DNA from: Noviherbaspirillum sedimenti
GTDB taxonomy: Bacteria; Pseudomonadota; Gammaproteobacteria; Burkholderiales; Burkholderiaceae_D
Assembly: GCF_003590835.1 (NCBI RefSeq)
Contig: NZ_QYUQ01000002.1
Span: forward strand, 2,976,001 to 3,040,000
DNA length: 64,000 bases
Reading direction: 5' to 3'
The notes beneath the pieces are model-generated. The model had not been told where the DNA came from, did not search any database, and saw nothing but the letters and a program-made list of their open reading frames with translations. Below, in pieces: positions 1 to 8,879 of the stretch. The translations under genes were made by a program, and so were the position numbers. Within the stretch, counting starts at the first letter, position 1. Each line of letters opens with the position of its first letter.

Positions 1-408
1 CAAATGTGCCAGTTCATGCACGACGATCATCCGCAGGAACTCGATCGGCACGTTCCTGAATACGGAAGCGACGCGGATTTCATGCTTGGCCTTGAGCTTG
101 CCGCCCTGCACCCTGGAGATGAAAGTGTGCGTTCCCAGCGCATGCTTGAGCACATGAATCTTGTTATCAAAACCCACCTTGCTGATCGGCTCCGCATTGC
201 GCAGGAATGCGTTTTTCAGATCCTGCACGTATTGATACAGCGCCTTGTCGGTCCGAACTTCATGCGCCACCGCATATTTTTTTAGCAGCAGGCTCGCCAG
301 TTTGTTTTCCGCGATGAGCCCCTGAACCTGTTTCTTCAAATCTTCGGGGTAAGCCGCCAGATATTTCATTTCTTGCTTCAAAATGTCATCGAACTGCTTG
401 CGTCGCAT
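1..408 (-). CDS. YgjP-like (DUF45/M48-type) zinc metallopeptidase, C-terminus cut by window edge
   Basis: The minus strand is open from an ATG at 408 to the window edge, giving 136 codons without a stop. The last visible residues are VVHELAHL, the HExxH-type zinc helix of the YgjP/DUF45 metallopeptidases, which follow it with a second histidine region that lies outside the window here. The N-terminal part is rich in Lys and Glu, with a helical stretch (MRRKQFDDILKQEM). The start overlaps the end of the upstream oxidoreductase gene by 23 bp, so translation may be coupled. The biological substrate of this family is not established. Assignment rests on the HELAH motif and its context. Confidence 0.72.
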   Translation of the reverse strand, partial: MRRKQFDDILKQEMKYLAAYPEDLKKQVQGLIAENKLASLLLKKYAVAHEVRTDKALYQYVQDLKNAFLRNAEPISKVGFDNKIHVLKHALGTHTFISRVQGGKLKAKHEIRVASVFRNVPIEFLRMIVVHELAHL

Positions 409-1501
409 CCAGTGCCGGATAATCAATATACCCCTCCGCCCCGCCGCCGTAGTAAGTCTGCGGATTGGGCGTATTGAGCTGCGCACCGCGCCTGAACCGT
501 TCCACCAGGTCGGGGTTGGCCAGGAACAGCTGGCCGAATGCCGCGAGATCCGCCTGTCCCGCCTGCAGCACGGCGTTGGCCCGCGCCAGCGTATAGCCGC
601 CCGCGACAATCAGCGTGCCCGGATAAAGCGGTCGGAAAAATCTGGCGGAAAGATCGGGCATCGCATGTTCGCCCTGGGGCTGGACAGGCTCGATCAGATG
701 CAGGTAGGCCAGCTTGCGACTGGCAAGCGCACGCACGACATGGCTGAAGGTCTCTTGCGGGCGATTGTCGCACATGTCGTTGAAGCTGCCGCCCGGCGAG
801 AGCCGCACGCCGACCCGCTCGCTGCCCCATACCTGCGCCACCGCGTCGACGACTTCGAGCAGCAGCCGCGCGCGGTTCTCCACGCTGCCGCCATACTGGT
901 CGGTGCGCTGGTTGGTGCCGTCTTCCAGGAACTGGTCCAGCAGATAGCCGTTCGCGCCATGCACTTCGACGCCATCGAAGCCGGCCGCCCGGGCGTTCTT
1001 CGCGCCTTCCCGAAACCCTTCGACAATGGCCGGGATCTCGGCCGTTTCCAGGGCGCGCGGCACGGGAATGTCCTGCAAGCCCTGCGCGGTGTAGGTCTGC
1101 ACGCCGCGCGGCGCGATGGCCGATGGCGCTATCGGTGATTCTCCGCCGCGAAAGTCGGGATGGGAAATGCGCCCCACATGCCACATCTGCAGAAAGATCA
1201 GCCCGCCTTTCTGGTGGACGGCATCCGTGACTTTTTGCCATTCTGCCACCTGGGCCTCGCTGTGAATGCCCGGCGTCGCAATGTAGCCTTGCCCGCCGGG
1301 ACTCGACTGCGTTGCTTCGGTGATGATCAGGCCCGCCCCCGCACGCTGGCTATAGTAGGTGGCAGCCATGCTGGAAGGAATGTTGCCCTGCCCGGCCCGG
1401 CTCCGGGTCATGGGCGCCATCACCACGCGGTTCTTGAGCTGCAGCGGGCCCAGCTCGTAGGGCGAAAAAACATCGATGGCCTGGGCGGATTCTGGATTCA
1501 T
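386..1501 (-). CDS. Old Yellow Enzyme family NADH:flavin oxidoreductase (alkene reductase)
   Basis: 371 aa, the normal length for a classical OYE. These FMN enzymes reduce the C=C bond of enones, nitro-alkenes or nitrate esters with NAD(P)H. Visible signatures are the N-terminal NRVVMAPMTRSRA loop, WHVGR near residue 107, and HGANGYLLDQF with substrate-binding His181 and Asn184 and the proton-donating Tyr186. The C-terminal FMN phosphate region is AAFGQLFLANPDL. The start has an AGGAG nine bases upstream. The neighbour upstream is a damaged paralogue, so this copy is probably the working one. The in vivo substrate cannot be told from sequence; involvement with the nearby CoA pathway is only a guess. 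Confidence 0.93.
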   Translation of the reverse strand: MNPESAQAIDVFSPYELGPLQLKNRVVMAPMTRSRAGQGNIPSSMAATYYSQRAGAGLIITEATQSSPGGQGYIATPGIHSEAQVAEWQKVTDAVHQKGGLIFLQMWHVGRISHPDFRGGESPIAPSAIAPRGVQTYTAQGLQDIPVPRALETAEIPAIVEGFREGAKNARAAGFDGVEVHGANGYLLDQFLEDGTNQRTDQYGGSVENRARLLLEVVDAVAQVWGSERVGVRLSPGGSFNDMCDNRPQETFSHVVRALASRKLAYLHLIEPVQPQGEHAMPDLSARFFRPLYPGTLIVAGGYTLARANAVLQAGQADLAAFGQLFLANPDLVERFRRGAQLNTPNPQTYYGGGAEGYIDYPALDATQAVR

Positions 1502-1629
1502 ATGGCGCGGCTCCTGGTAGATGGCATGGGTCCGACATTGCGCAGAGTCACGCTGGCAATGAAAAGGAAAATATGAAAGTCTGATAAAGCGATCGCCGTT
1601 TGGTTCATTTGCTGCGGCCCATGTAAAAG

Positions 1630-1658
1630 CACCGAACGTGAATGATACACGTCCGGTG
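1630..1658 (-). terminator. Rho-independent terminator
   Basis: On the minus strand the sequence forms CACCG-ACGTG stems with one mismatch and a 7-nt loop, followed at once by CTTTTAC. It lies downstream of the remnant reading frame ending at 1698 and upstream of the oxidoreductase start at 1501. It would therefore close the upstream transcript and separate the two OYE genes. Confidence 0.6.
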
Positions 1659-1697
1659 TCAGTCAGGTGATCAGACGCAGCCGCGCCGACTGAGGAC

Positions 1698-1865
1698 TTA
1701 AGGCAGGGTGAAGTTCACACCCGACTTGCCGCCAGTGTTAAGGTCAACCGACGCGACCGATTTCGGCGTGAAGCCGAAGGCGGATGCTTCCACCGCATAC
1801 TTGCCGGTGCCCGGCGTGGTGTTGGTTTGCCCAGCCCGCAGGCCGGGTTTCAGGCCGCTTCTGCC
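1698..1865 (-). pseudogene. C-terminal remnant of a carboxypeptidase-regulatory/CnaB-like beta-sandwich domain
   Basis: A minus-strand frame ending at TAA 1698-1700 reads about 50 residues, including GKYAVEASAFGFTPKSVASV and the end SGVNFTLP. This pattern (xYxVxAxxxGF, then VNFTL at the end) is typical of carboxypeptidase-regulatory-like or CnaB-type domains of exported proteins. No start codon with a ribosome site is evident. The frame runs into the 3' end of the neighbouring OYE gene in another phase, so it looks like the tail of a gene whose front is gone. It might alternatively be chance coding similarity. The assignment is by eye only. Confidence 0.4.
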
Positions 1866-2716
1866 AGAGCCGGATAGTCGATGTAACCCGCCGGCCCGGG
1901 CACGTAGAAGGTTTGCGGATTGGGCGCATTGAGCGCCGCATTGGCCTTGAAGCGCTGCACCAGGTCCGGGTTGGCAATGTACATGCGGCCAAAGGCAACC
2001 GCATCGGCGCGGCCCGATCCCACGGCATCGATCGCCATGTCGCGGTCGTAGCCATTGTTGGCGATGTAGACACCCTTGAAAACCTGGCGCGCGCCGGCAA
2101 AATCAAAGCCGGACACGTCGCGCGCGCCGCCGGTGGCGCCGTGGATTTCGACGCCGTCGAACCCGGCGCGGATGGCGTTGGCGGCGCCGCGGCGGAATGC
2201 CTCGACCACGCCGGCGATTTCTTCCGTGCTCAAGGCCTGCGGCACCGGCAGTTCGACCTTGCCATTGCGCGTATAGGCCACACCCCTGGGCTGCACCGCC
2301 GAAGGCGCCACGGGCTGGGCGCCACCGGTCAGGTCGGGATGACTGACCCGCCCGGCATGCCAGATCTGCGCAACAATCTTCGATCCGGCATCATGGACAG
2401 CCTGGGTAATCTTTTTCCAGCCTTCGACCTGGGCGTCGGAATAGATCCCTGGCGTCGCCAGGTAGCCCTTGCCCAGCGGCGATACAGGTGTACCTTCCGT
2501 GATGATCAGTCCGGCATTGCTGCGCTGCCGATAGTATTCGATGTTTAATTCGCTGCCCGGTATATCGCCGGCTGCCTCATCGGCACGGCTGCGCGTCATC
2601 GGCGCCATCACGACGCGGTTGGCGACTTCGATGTCACCGATGCGCAAGCCTTGAAACAGCCTGGCCGCGGCGACTGCAACGGCGTTGGTGCCGGGATTTT
2701 TCAGGTGAGCATCCAT
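1850..2716 (-). CDS. Internally deleted Old Yellow Enzyme paralogue, probably inactive
   Basis: 288 aa from the ATG at 2716 (a longer frame opens at 2788), against about 360 for the family. The first 190 residues align well with a normal OYE: MAPMTRSRADE, QIWHAGRVSHPDL, GFDGVEIHGA. Directly after HGA (His192) the sequence jumps through TGGARDVSG into FDFAGARQVFKGVYIANN, then resumes the FMN-binding end AVAFGRMYIANPDL. Compared with the neighbouring intact paralogue about 80-90 residues are missing, including the Asn and the catalytic Tyr of the HGANGY motif and the Arg that binds FMN. The frame stays open, so the lesion is an in-frame deletion. It could give a folded but inactive protein; pseudogene status is inferred. 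Confidence 0.8.
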   Translation of the reverse strand: MDAHLKNPGTNAVAVAAARLFQGLRIGDIEVANRVVMAPMTRSRADEAAGDIPGSELNIEYYRQRSNAGLIITEGTPVSPLGKGYLATPGIYSDAQVEGWKKITQAVHDAGSKIVAQIWHAGRVSHPDLTGGAQPVAPSAVQPRGVAYTRNGKVELPVPQALSTEEIAGVVEAFRRGAANAIRAGFDGVEIHGATGGARDVSGFDFAGARQVFKGVYIANNGYDRDMAIDAVGSGRADAVAFGRMYIANPDLVQRFKANAALNAPNPQTFYVPGPAGYIDYPALAEAA

Positions 2717-2911
2717 GCGTGCTGGTCCATTCCTTACTTCGTTACAGGGTAACGGCAAATGCAATGAAACAAAACGGCTGGATTTCAAAAAATATTTTTA
2801 TCCGTAAGTCCGTTCCACCGCGTCGTTGAATTCAGGGGATATCAACGACCACATCGGCCCCCTGCTTTTTGAAGGGAGCGCGATGCTTGAGTCAGGCATT
2901 CAATTGCTCGA

Positions 2912-4138
2912 TTACTTCCAGAGCGCGCACTTCGATTCAGCTTTGTTCATGAACGCCTGTTGACCTGGAATCGTTTCGATGAGCTTGTAGTAGTCCCACG
3001 GATACTTCGATTCCTTGGGAGTCTTGACTTGCATCAGATAGAGGTCATGGACCATGCGACCGTCAGGGCGGATCACACCGTCCTTTGCATAGACGTCATT
3101 GACCTTGGTCGCTCTCATTTGCTCCAGCACTTTGTCGGCATCATCTGTCCCAATTGCCTTGACCGCCTTCAGGTAATGGGACACTGCCGAATAGTCTGAC
3201 GCGTGTAGATTCCCAGGGAATTTTTTTGTTTTATCCCTGTAACGCTTAGTCCACTCGCGGGTCTCCTCGTTCATATCCCAATACCATGCGGAAGTCAGGT
3301 ACATGCCTTGGGTTTTTTCGAGGCCCAGCGATTGAATATCGTGCTCAAAAATTAACATGCCAGCAAGTTTCATTGTTTTGTTAATGCCAAATTCACTGGC
3401 GCTTTTAATCGCATTGATGGTGTCGCCGCCACCAGATGCGAGACCAAGGATTTGCGCCTTGGAGGCCTGTGCCTGCAACAAAAATGAAGAGAAATCCGAT
3501 GCAGAAAGTGGAAACTTGGTACTTCCAACTACCGTGCCGCCATGGCTCTTGACAACGTCGGAAGTGTCTTTTTCAAGCCCCGCACCAAAAACATAGTCTG
3601 CACTCAAGAAGTACCAACTTTTCCCACCCTGTTTGACGATCGCCGCGCCAGTTCCTCTTGCAAGAGCAACAGTGTCATAGGACCATGCCACTGTGTAAGC
3701 TGTACAGTCCTCGTTCGCTAGCCGTGGGCTTATCCCGCCAGTAGAGATAAAGGGTTTCTTCTTCTCCGCAGCGATCTTTGAAATTGCAAGTTGCGTGGAA
3801 GAATTTGCGCCGCCGATGATCAGGTCAACCCCTTGCTGGTCAAACCACTCACGCGCCTTGCTCGCTGCAACGTCTGTTTTGTTCAAATGATCTGCGACCA
3901 CCAGCTCGATTTTCTTGCCGTTGATAGCACCGCCAAAGTCCCCAATCGCCAACTTGATGGCCTCAATAGATCCAGGCCCAGTGATGTCGGCGTATACACC
4001 TGACAAATCTGTGATTAAGCCGATCTTGATCGTGTCGCCGGATATTTGCGCAGACGCATTCCCTCCCTGCGCCAATGCGAATGCAGACGATATGGCAATG
4101 GCGACTGCCTTCAAGTTAGCTTTGCGTAACAATTTCAT
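2912..4138 (-). CDS. Liv-type ABC transporter periplasmic substrate-binding protein (orphan)
   Basis: 408 aa with a signal peptide: basic start MKLLRKANLK, a hydrophobic core, and cleavage probably after GGNASA. The mature protein opens with QISGDTIKIGLITDLSGVYA, the hallmark of the LivJ/LivK (Peripla_BP_6) family that captures branched-chain amino acids, amides or aromatic acids. Further typical blocks are DHLNKTDVAASKAREWFDQQ and GVDLIIGGANSSTQ. No permease or ATPase gene adjoins it, so it may feed the Liv importer at 10.3-13.7 kb. The start has GGAGATAAATT before the ATG. A TetR gene lies immediately upstream. The ligand is unknown. Confidence 0.92.
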   Translation of the reverse strand: MKLLRKANLKAVAIAISSAFALAQGGNASAQISGDTIKIGLITDLSGVYADITGPGSIEAIKLAIGDFGGAINGKKIELVVADHLNKTDVAASKAREWFDQQGVDLIIGGANSSTQLAISKIAAEKKKPFISTGGISPRLANEDCTAYTVAWSYDTVALARGTGAAIVKQGGKSWYFLSADYVFGAGLEKDTSDVVKSHGGTVVGSTKFPLSASDFSSFLLQAQASKAQILGLASGGGDTINAIKSASEFGINKTMKLAGMLIFEHDIQSLGLEKTQGMYLTSAWYWDMNEETREWTKRYRDKTKKFPGNLHASDYSAVSHYLKAVKAIGTDDADKVLEQMRATKVNDVYAKDGVIRPDGRMVHDLYLMQVKTPKESKYPWDYYKLIETIPGQQAFMNKAESKCALWK

Positions 4139-4186
4139 AATTTATCTCCTAGATTATTGTTTCGGCCATTAAATGTCTTACCTATT

Positions 4187-4208
4187 TTTCCCTGGCCTTA
4201 GAGGGAAA
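4187..4208. repeat. Inverted repeat ahead of the binding-protein gene
   Basis: TTTCCCT and AGGGAAA are perfect 7-bp arms around an 8-nt loop, in the 158-bp gap between the TetR gene and the binding-protein gene. No T-tract follows on the minus strand, so it is more likely a leader structure or operator than a terminator. Confidence 0.35.
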
Positions 4209-4296
4209 CGTACTTAATTTAGTCACGACAAATAATTGCCGGATTAATAAACTGCACCACTCTATCGGCGGCACTGGGTATCACGATCAGTTCACC

Positions 4297-5031
4297 TTAT
4301 TGCTTGTTACTTTTCGCATTCTTCCGTGGTTTGGTGGACGGCGGAACTCCTTCGAGTCCATAGCGGACAAACTTCATGTACGTTTCCGCGACGGAATTCT
4401 GCAGCGTCGGGACACCACCTTCTTCCTGCATATAGTTGCGGGCCAGATAGTCACGCGCGCCCATTAAAATGGGCACGATCACCGCCAATTCATGCGGCTC
4501 ATAGCCCGGGAATTCACCATGCGTCTTGGATCGCATGAGGAAACGCATATAGTTGCTGAAAACCGTTTCCATATGGCGTTTATGGCCCTGCAGCGAGAAC
4601 AAGTAGGCTTCGCTGAGTATCCGCGAGAACTTCGGTGCTATCTGTAAAAATGAAAAAAGCGCGCGGAATTGTTCATCTTCGAGTTCCGCAAAATTTTGGC
4701 CAGTGCCCAGCTTCCCCTTGATGTAGGCCAGCATATTCCGACCTACAGCCGGCATCACTTCATCCAGAATTTCCTGACGAGATTCGAAGTAATTGTAGAA
4801 AGTGCCCTGTGCGACGCCGGCCTTTTGGGTGATTAGGGCAATCGATGTATTTGCATAGCCCTTCTCGCCTACCACGTCCGCGGTGGCCGCCAGCAACGCC
4901 TCGCGAATCTGCTCTGATTTCTCAATACGTCGCTTGCCGCGCGGAGGTTTTTCAATCTGCTGCACTGGCTTTTTATCGTCCCCGGTTGCGGTCGAAATCT
5001 CGTCCCGAATTGCTGGCTTTTTCTGTCTCAT
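4297..5031 (-). CDS. TetR/AcrR family transcriptional regulator
   Basis: 244 aa with a long basic N-terminal extension of about 35 residues before the DNA-binding domain. The HTH is clear: IREALLAATADVVGEKGYAN, then TSIALITQKAGVAQGTFYNYF and the usual FESRQEILDE. The C-terminal ligand domain has no family-specific motif I recognise. It sits between a short-chain dehydrogenase and an orphan binding protein, both on the same strand, so it probably controls one or both. The ATG has only a weak AAAGG ribosome site. A palindrome ahead of the dehydrogenase gene (5993-6008) is a candidate operator, not proven to be its own. Confidence 0.9.
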   Translation of the reverse strand: MRQKKPAIRDEISTATGDDKKPVQQIEKPPRGKRRIEKSEQIREALLAATADVVGEKGYANTSIALITQKAGVAQGTFYNYFESRQEILDEVMPAVGRNMLAYIKGKLGTGQNFAELEDEQFRALFSFLQIAPKFSRILSEAYLFSLQGHKRHMETVFSNYMRFLMRSKTHGEFPGYEPHELAVIVPILMGARDYLARNYMQEEGGVPTLQNSVAETYMKFVRYGLEGVPPSTKPRKNAKSNKQ

Positions 5032-5174
5032 CGTGAAAGCCTTTAAGTAGATATTGCTCGTCCATGACAGTAATCAAGCGCCGGTTAATTGTCTTGAAAA
5101 TTCATGAAGACATACATTGCAACGGACATTGGCGGTGATTCGTCTTGATTTAATGAAGGCACGCGCGACCACCT

Positions 5175-5954
5175 TCAGGTTGGCTTGCGCAAGCCGCCAT
5201 ACATGTCCCAGGTACATCCAACCAACCAGCCGCCGTCAACCGGCAGGTTAACTCCGGTGATTGCGCTGGCGCCATCGGACAACAGAAAACAGACGGCAGC
5301 GGCCACCTCGGCGGGGAGAACCAGGCGTCCCAAGGGTGTGTTCTGCAAAGCGCCTGAAACTTCACGCTCACCGCGTCGTATCGCTTCTTCAAGCAGCGGC
5401 GTCAGGGTATAACCTGGAGCGACTGCGTTGACACGAATGCCTGAAGGCCCCCACTCCGCCGCAAGGCATTTCGTCATGCTGATAACTGCTGCTTTGGCCG
5501 GCGCGTAGGAGTGCAGGGGCATGGACGACAATCCCGCAATCGAGGAAATGTTCACGATCGCACCGCGCTTGCGAGCAAGCATCCCCTCAGAGAATGCAAG
5601 GGCGGCAATATAGGAACCGCGAAAGTCAACGTTCTGTATATGATCCCACTGGTCCATGCCAAATTCGGCGGGTGGCAATGGCTTTTGCGTAATGCCTGCA
5701 CTATTGATCAATCCGTAGACGGGACCAACGTCTCGCTCTACTTCTCGCGCCAGGTTCCGGATGCTGCCTTCGTCAGCAGCATCAAAACCATATGCAACTG
5801 CACCAATGCTTGCAGCAATCTCTTGCGCCTTTTCTGTTTGCATATCGGCCAGGACTACGGTGTAGCCTTCCTTGGTGAGCAACTCTGCGCAACTTGCGCC
5901 GATGCCGCTGGCACCGCCAGTTACCACTACGACTTTTTGAGCGCCCTTGGTCAT
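5175..5954 (-). CDS. Short-chain dehydrogenase/reductase (SDR)
   Basis: 259 aa, classical SDR length. The Rossmann motif TGGASGIG lies near residues 12-19, the NNAG-type motif appears as NSAG, the catalytic Ser is in IVNISSIAGL, and the YxxxK pair is YAPAK. The end INGxxxxVDGG region is present as ITGVNLPVDGGW. Such enzymes oxidise secondary alcohols, including 3-hydroxyacyl-CoA or ring alcohols, with NAD(P). GGGGACATAAT precedes the ATG. Located in the CoA-pathway region, it is a plausible 3-hydroxy dehydrogenase step after the enoyl-CoA hydratase, but nothing in the sequence fixes the substrate. Confidence 0.92.
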   Translation of the reverse strand: MTKGAQKVVVVTGGASGIGASCAELLTKEGYTVVLADMQTEKAQEIAASIGAVAYGFDAADEGSIRNLAREVERDVGPVYGLINSAGITQKPLPPAEFGMDQWDHIQNVDFRGSYIAALAFSEGMLARKRGAIVNISSIAGLSSMPLHSYAPAKAAVISMTKCLAAEWGPSGIRVNAVAPGYTLTPLLEEAIRRGEREVSGALQNTPLGRLVLPAEVAAAVCFLLSDGASAITGVNLPVDGGWLVGCTWDMYGGLRKPT

Positions 5955-5992
5955 ATTATGTCCCCACAGTTTTATTTTATAAATAATGACTC

Positions 5993-6008
5993 ATGAACCA
6001 CGGTTCAT
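5993..6008. promoter_or_regulatory. Palindromic operator candidate upstream of the SDR gene
   Basis: ATGAACC-AC-GGTTCAT has perfect 7-bp arms with a 2-bp spacer and lies 39-54 bp before the SDR start. A TATAAAAT stretch that could be a -10 box lies between it and the gene. The size and symmetry suit a TetR-type dimer; the TetR gene next door is the obvious candidate. The rest of the 258-bp gap (5955-6212) shows no gene or convincing terminator. Confidence 0.5.
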
Positions 6009-6212
6009 TTTAAATCAATTTAAACGCCAACATTCAGATTTTCAACGCAAAGAAATAGAGGGTTTAGATTATGAAAGTAGCCGACATGGGATCTGCCTTG
6101 CGAGGGGCGGTTGGCTTCCCACCCAGGAACAGCCCTTCTCACATTTGCGCAACTGCTCCCAGCATGACGAGCCGCAGAAACGACCTGCACTCTCGATTCA
6201 GCGGCAATCGGA

Positions 6213-7142
<930 letters not shown>

Positions 7143-7189
7143 GGTTTTCCTGACAAAATGATGGGCCTGAGCGGGGATGGCGTTATCGC

Positions 7190-7354
7190 TCAGGCTGCTT
7201 GTTGAATGGGACGTTCTTCGCAGGGACGGTCAACCGGCTCCCAGCCCAGTTGTTGCCGGATATGCGCCGCCTCGGGGAGCGGAGCATGGCTTTGCCTGCG
7301 GTTGGCAAGCCATTCCCTGATTTGCTCTTTGGTGGGCTGGTGAATGTTTTCCAT
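7190..7354 (-). CDS. Small conserved-looking protein between etfB and etfA
   Basis: A 54-aa frame with a good ribosome site (AGGAA, 8 nt before the ATG at 7354) fills the gap between the two ETF genes, 30 bp from etfB and 47 bp from etfA. It starts MENIHQPTKEQIREWLANRR and contains IRQQLGWEPV, a pattern I associate with short uncharacterised Burkholderiales proteins. The sequence is hydrophilic with no membrane segment and only one Cys. Same strand and spacing suggest co-transcription with the ETF genes. The function is not known; it could be an ETF accessory or a passenger gene. Confidence 0.7.
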   Translation of the reverse strand: MENIHQPTKEQIREWLANRRQSHAPLPEAAHIRQQLGWEPVDRPCEERPIQQAA

Positions 7355-7384
7355 GACAATGGTTCCTGTGCGGTTCGGATCGGG

Positions 7385-8134
7385 CTAAATGACCTTGGCT
7401 TCGTTCTTCAGCTTGGCCACGAGGGTCGCCACATCCGGCACGATGATGCCGGCCGAGCGCTTGGCCGGCTCGACCACTTTCAGGGTTTTCAACCTTGGCG
7501 CCACATCGACGTTGAGATCGGCCGGCTTGAGCACGTCCAGCGGCTTTTTCTTGGCTTTCATGATGTTGGGCAGGGTCACGTAGCGCGGCTCGTTCAGGCG
7601 CAGGTCGGTGGTGACGATGGCCGGCAGGGCCAGGGAGACGGTTTCCAGACCGCCATCGACTTCGCGGGTCACCACGGCGCGATCGCCTTCGATCACGACT
7701 TTCGAAGCAAAGGTGGCTTGCCCCCAGCCCAGCAGGGCGGCCAGCATCTGGCCAGTCTGGTTGCAGTCGTCATCGATGGCTTGCTTGCCGAGAATGATCA
7801 GTTGCGGCTGCTCGCGGTCGGCCAGGGCTTTCAAGAGTTTGGCCACCGCCAGCGGCTGCAGGTCGGCATCAGTCTCGACCAGGAGCGCGCGGTCGGCGCC
7901 GATGGCCATGGCGGTTCTCAATGTTTCCTGGCATTGCGTCACGCCGCAGGAAACGGCGATGACTTCAGTCGCCTTGCCGGCTTCCTTGAGGCGCATGGCT
8001 TCCTCGACGGCGATTTCATCGAAGGGATTCATCGACATCTTGACGTTGGCAGTATCGACGCCCGAACCATCGGACTTGACCCGCACCTTGACGTTATAGT
8101 CAACCACGCGCTTGACGGGAACTAAAATTTTCAT
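7385..8134 (-). CDS. etfB: Electron transfer flavoprotein, beta subunit
   Basis: 249 aa. Begins [20 protein letters not shown], the standard EtfB start, followed by [20 protein letters not shown] and the GADRALLVE segment. It carries the AMP-binding half of the ETF heterodimer and the loop that docks on acyl-CoA dehydrogenases (near [20 protein letters not shown]). Its ribosome site GGAAG overlaps the last codons of the TetR gene just upstream (3-bp gap), so it is probably translated from the same message as the regulator, with autoregulation likely. Confidence 0.97.
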   Translation of the reverse strand: MKILVPVKRVVDYNVKVRVKSDGSGVDTANVKMSMNPFDEIAVEEAMRLKEAGKATEVIAVSCGVTQCQETLRTAMAIGADRALLVETDADLQPLAVAKLLKALADREQPQLIILGKQAIDDDCNQTGQMLAALLGWGQATFASKVVIEGDRAVVTREVDGGLETVSLALPAIVTTDLRLNEPRYVTLPNIMKAKKKPLDVLKPADLNVDVAPRLKTLKVVEPAKRSAGIIVPDVATLVAKLKNEAKVI

Positions 8135-8137
8135 GAT

Positions 8138-8794
8138 TCATTCTTCCATCTTGATCTGGGACACGTCGGTGGGCAATGCAGGGAGAGGATTCGCGGCGAT
8201 TGATCTGCACACCAACTGCGCCATCGCAAAGGCCAGCTGCTCATTGGTCCATACGCCCTCTTCCCGAAACCACTTGGGCACCCAATTGATTGCACCGTAA
8301 ATCGTGAAGATCGCAAGCTTGGGATCACACGGAATGACACTGCCGTCACGTATTCCTTCGCGCACCAGTTCACGCAGCTGGCCTTCGTACATATCCCGCT
8401 TCTGAAAAATGATTTCCTTATGCTCCGGAAGCAGGGCATGCTCTTCAGTCAGAATGACGCAACGGCTCAGTTCGTGCAATGAAACATTCAGGTAGCCCTC
8501 AAGGGCCATCTGCAAACGTTCCAGGCCATTGCTTCCCGCCAGCTTCGCCTTTTCAAGACACTCGAAGGCGACACGCAGCGCTTCACTGAATGCCTCGAAT
8601 AGCAAGGCATGTTTATTCGGATAGTAATGGTACAGCGCAGCCTTGGTCACACCCACGCTGTTGGCGATGTCGTCCAGGGATGTAGCATGAAACCCATTCT
8701 TGCTGAAAGCCGTGACAGCTTGCCGCAAAACCGCTTCGCGCTTCAGCTGATGCAATACCTTCCGGTTAGGTACTAAATTTTTCCAGGCAGTCAC
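8138..8794 (-). CDS. TetR family regulator, probably of acyl-CoA metabolism
   Basis: 218 aa from a GTG start chosen because AGGAG lies 8 nt upstream. The HTH region includes AVTAFSKNGFHATSLDDIAN and VGVTKAALYHYYPNKHALLF, close in style to the TetR regulators that respond to acyl-CoAs (KstR2/FadR/PsrA type). It is followed after 3 bp by etfB, so regulator and ETF form an operon. This position suggests it senses a CoA intermediate of the nearby pathway and controls the ETF genes and perhaps the E1-to-E3 operon. No operator was identified in the 85-bp gap upstream. Confidence 0.9.
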   Translation of the reverse strand: MTAWKNLVPNRKVLHQLKREAVLRQAVTAFSKNGFHATSLDDIANSVGVTKAALYHYYPNKHALLFEAFSEALRVAFECLEKAKLAGSNGLERLQMALEGYLNVSLHELSRCVILTEEHALLPEHKEIIFQKRDMYEGQLRELVREGIRDGSVIPCDPKLAIFTIYGAINWVPKWFREEGVWTNEQLAFAMAQLVCRSIAANPLPALPTDVSQIKMEE

Positions 8795-8879
8795 GCCTCA
8801 TCTCCTAATTCAAGTCTTACATGCTATGCATGGTGTGCCCTCGACCAATCCGGCCAAGCAGCGGGTAACGAATGGTACA

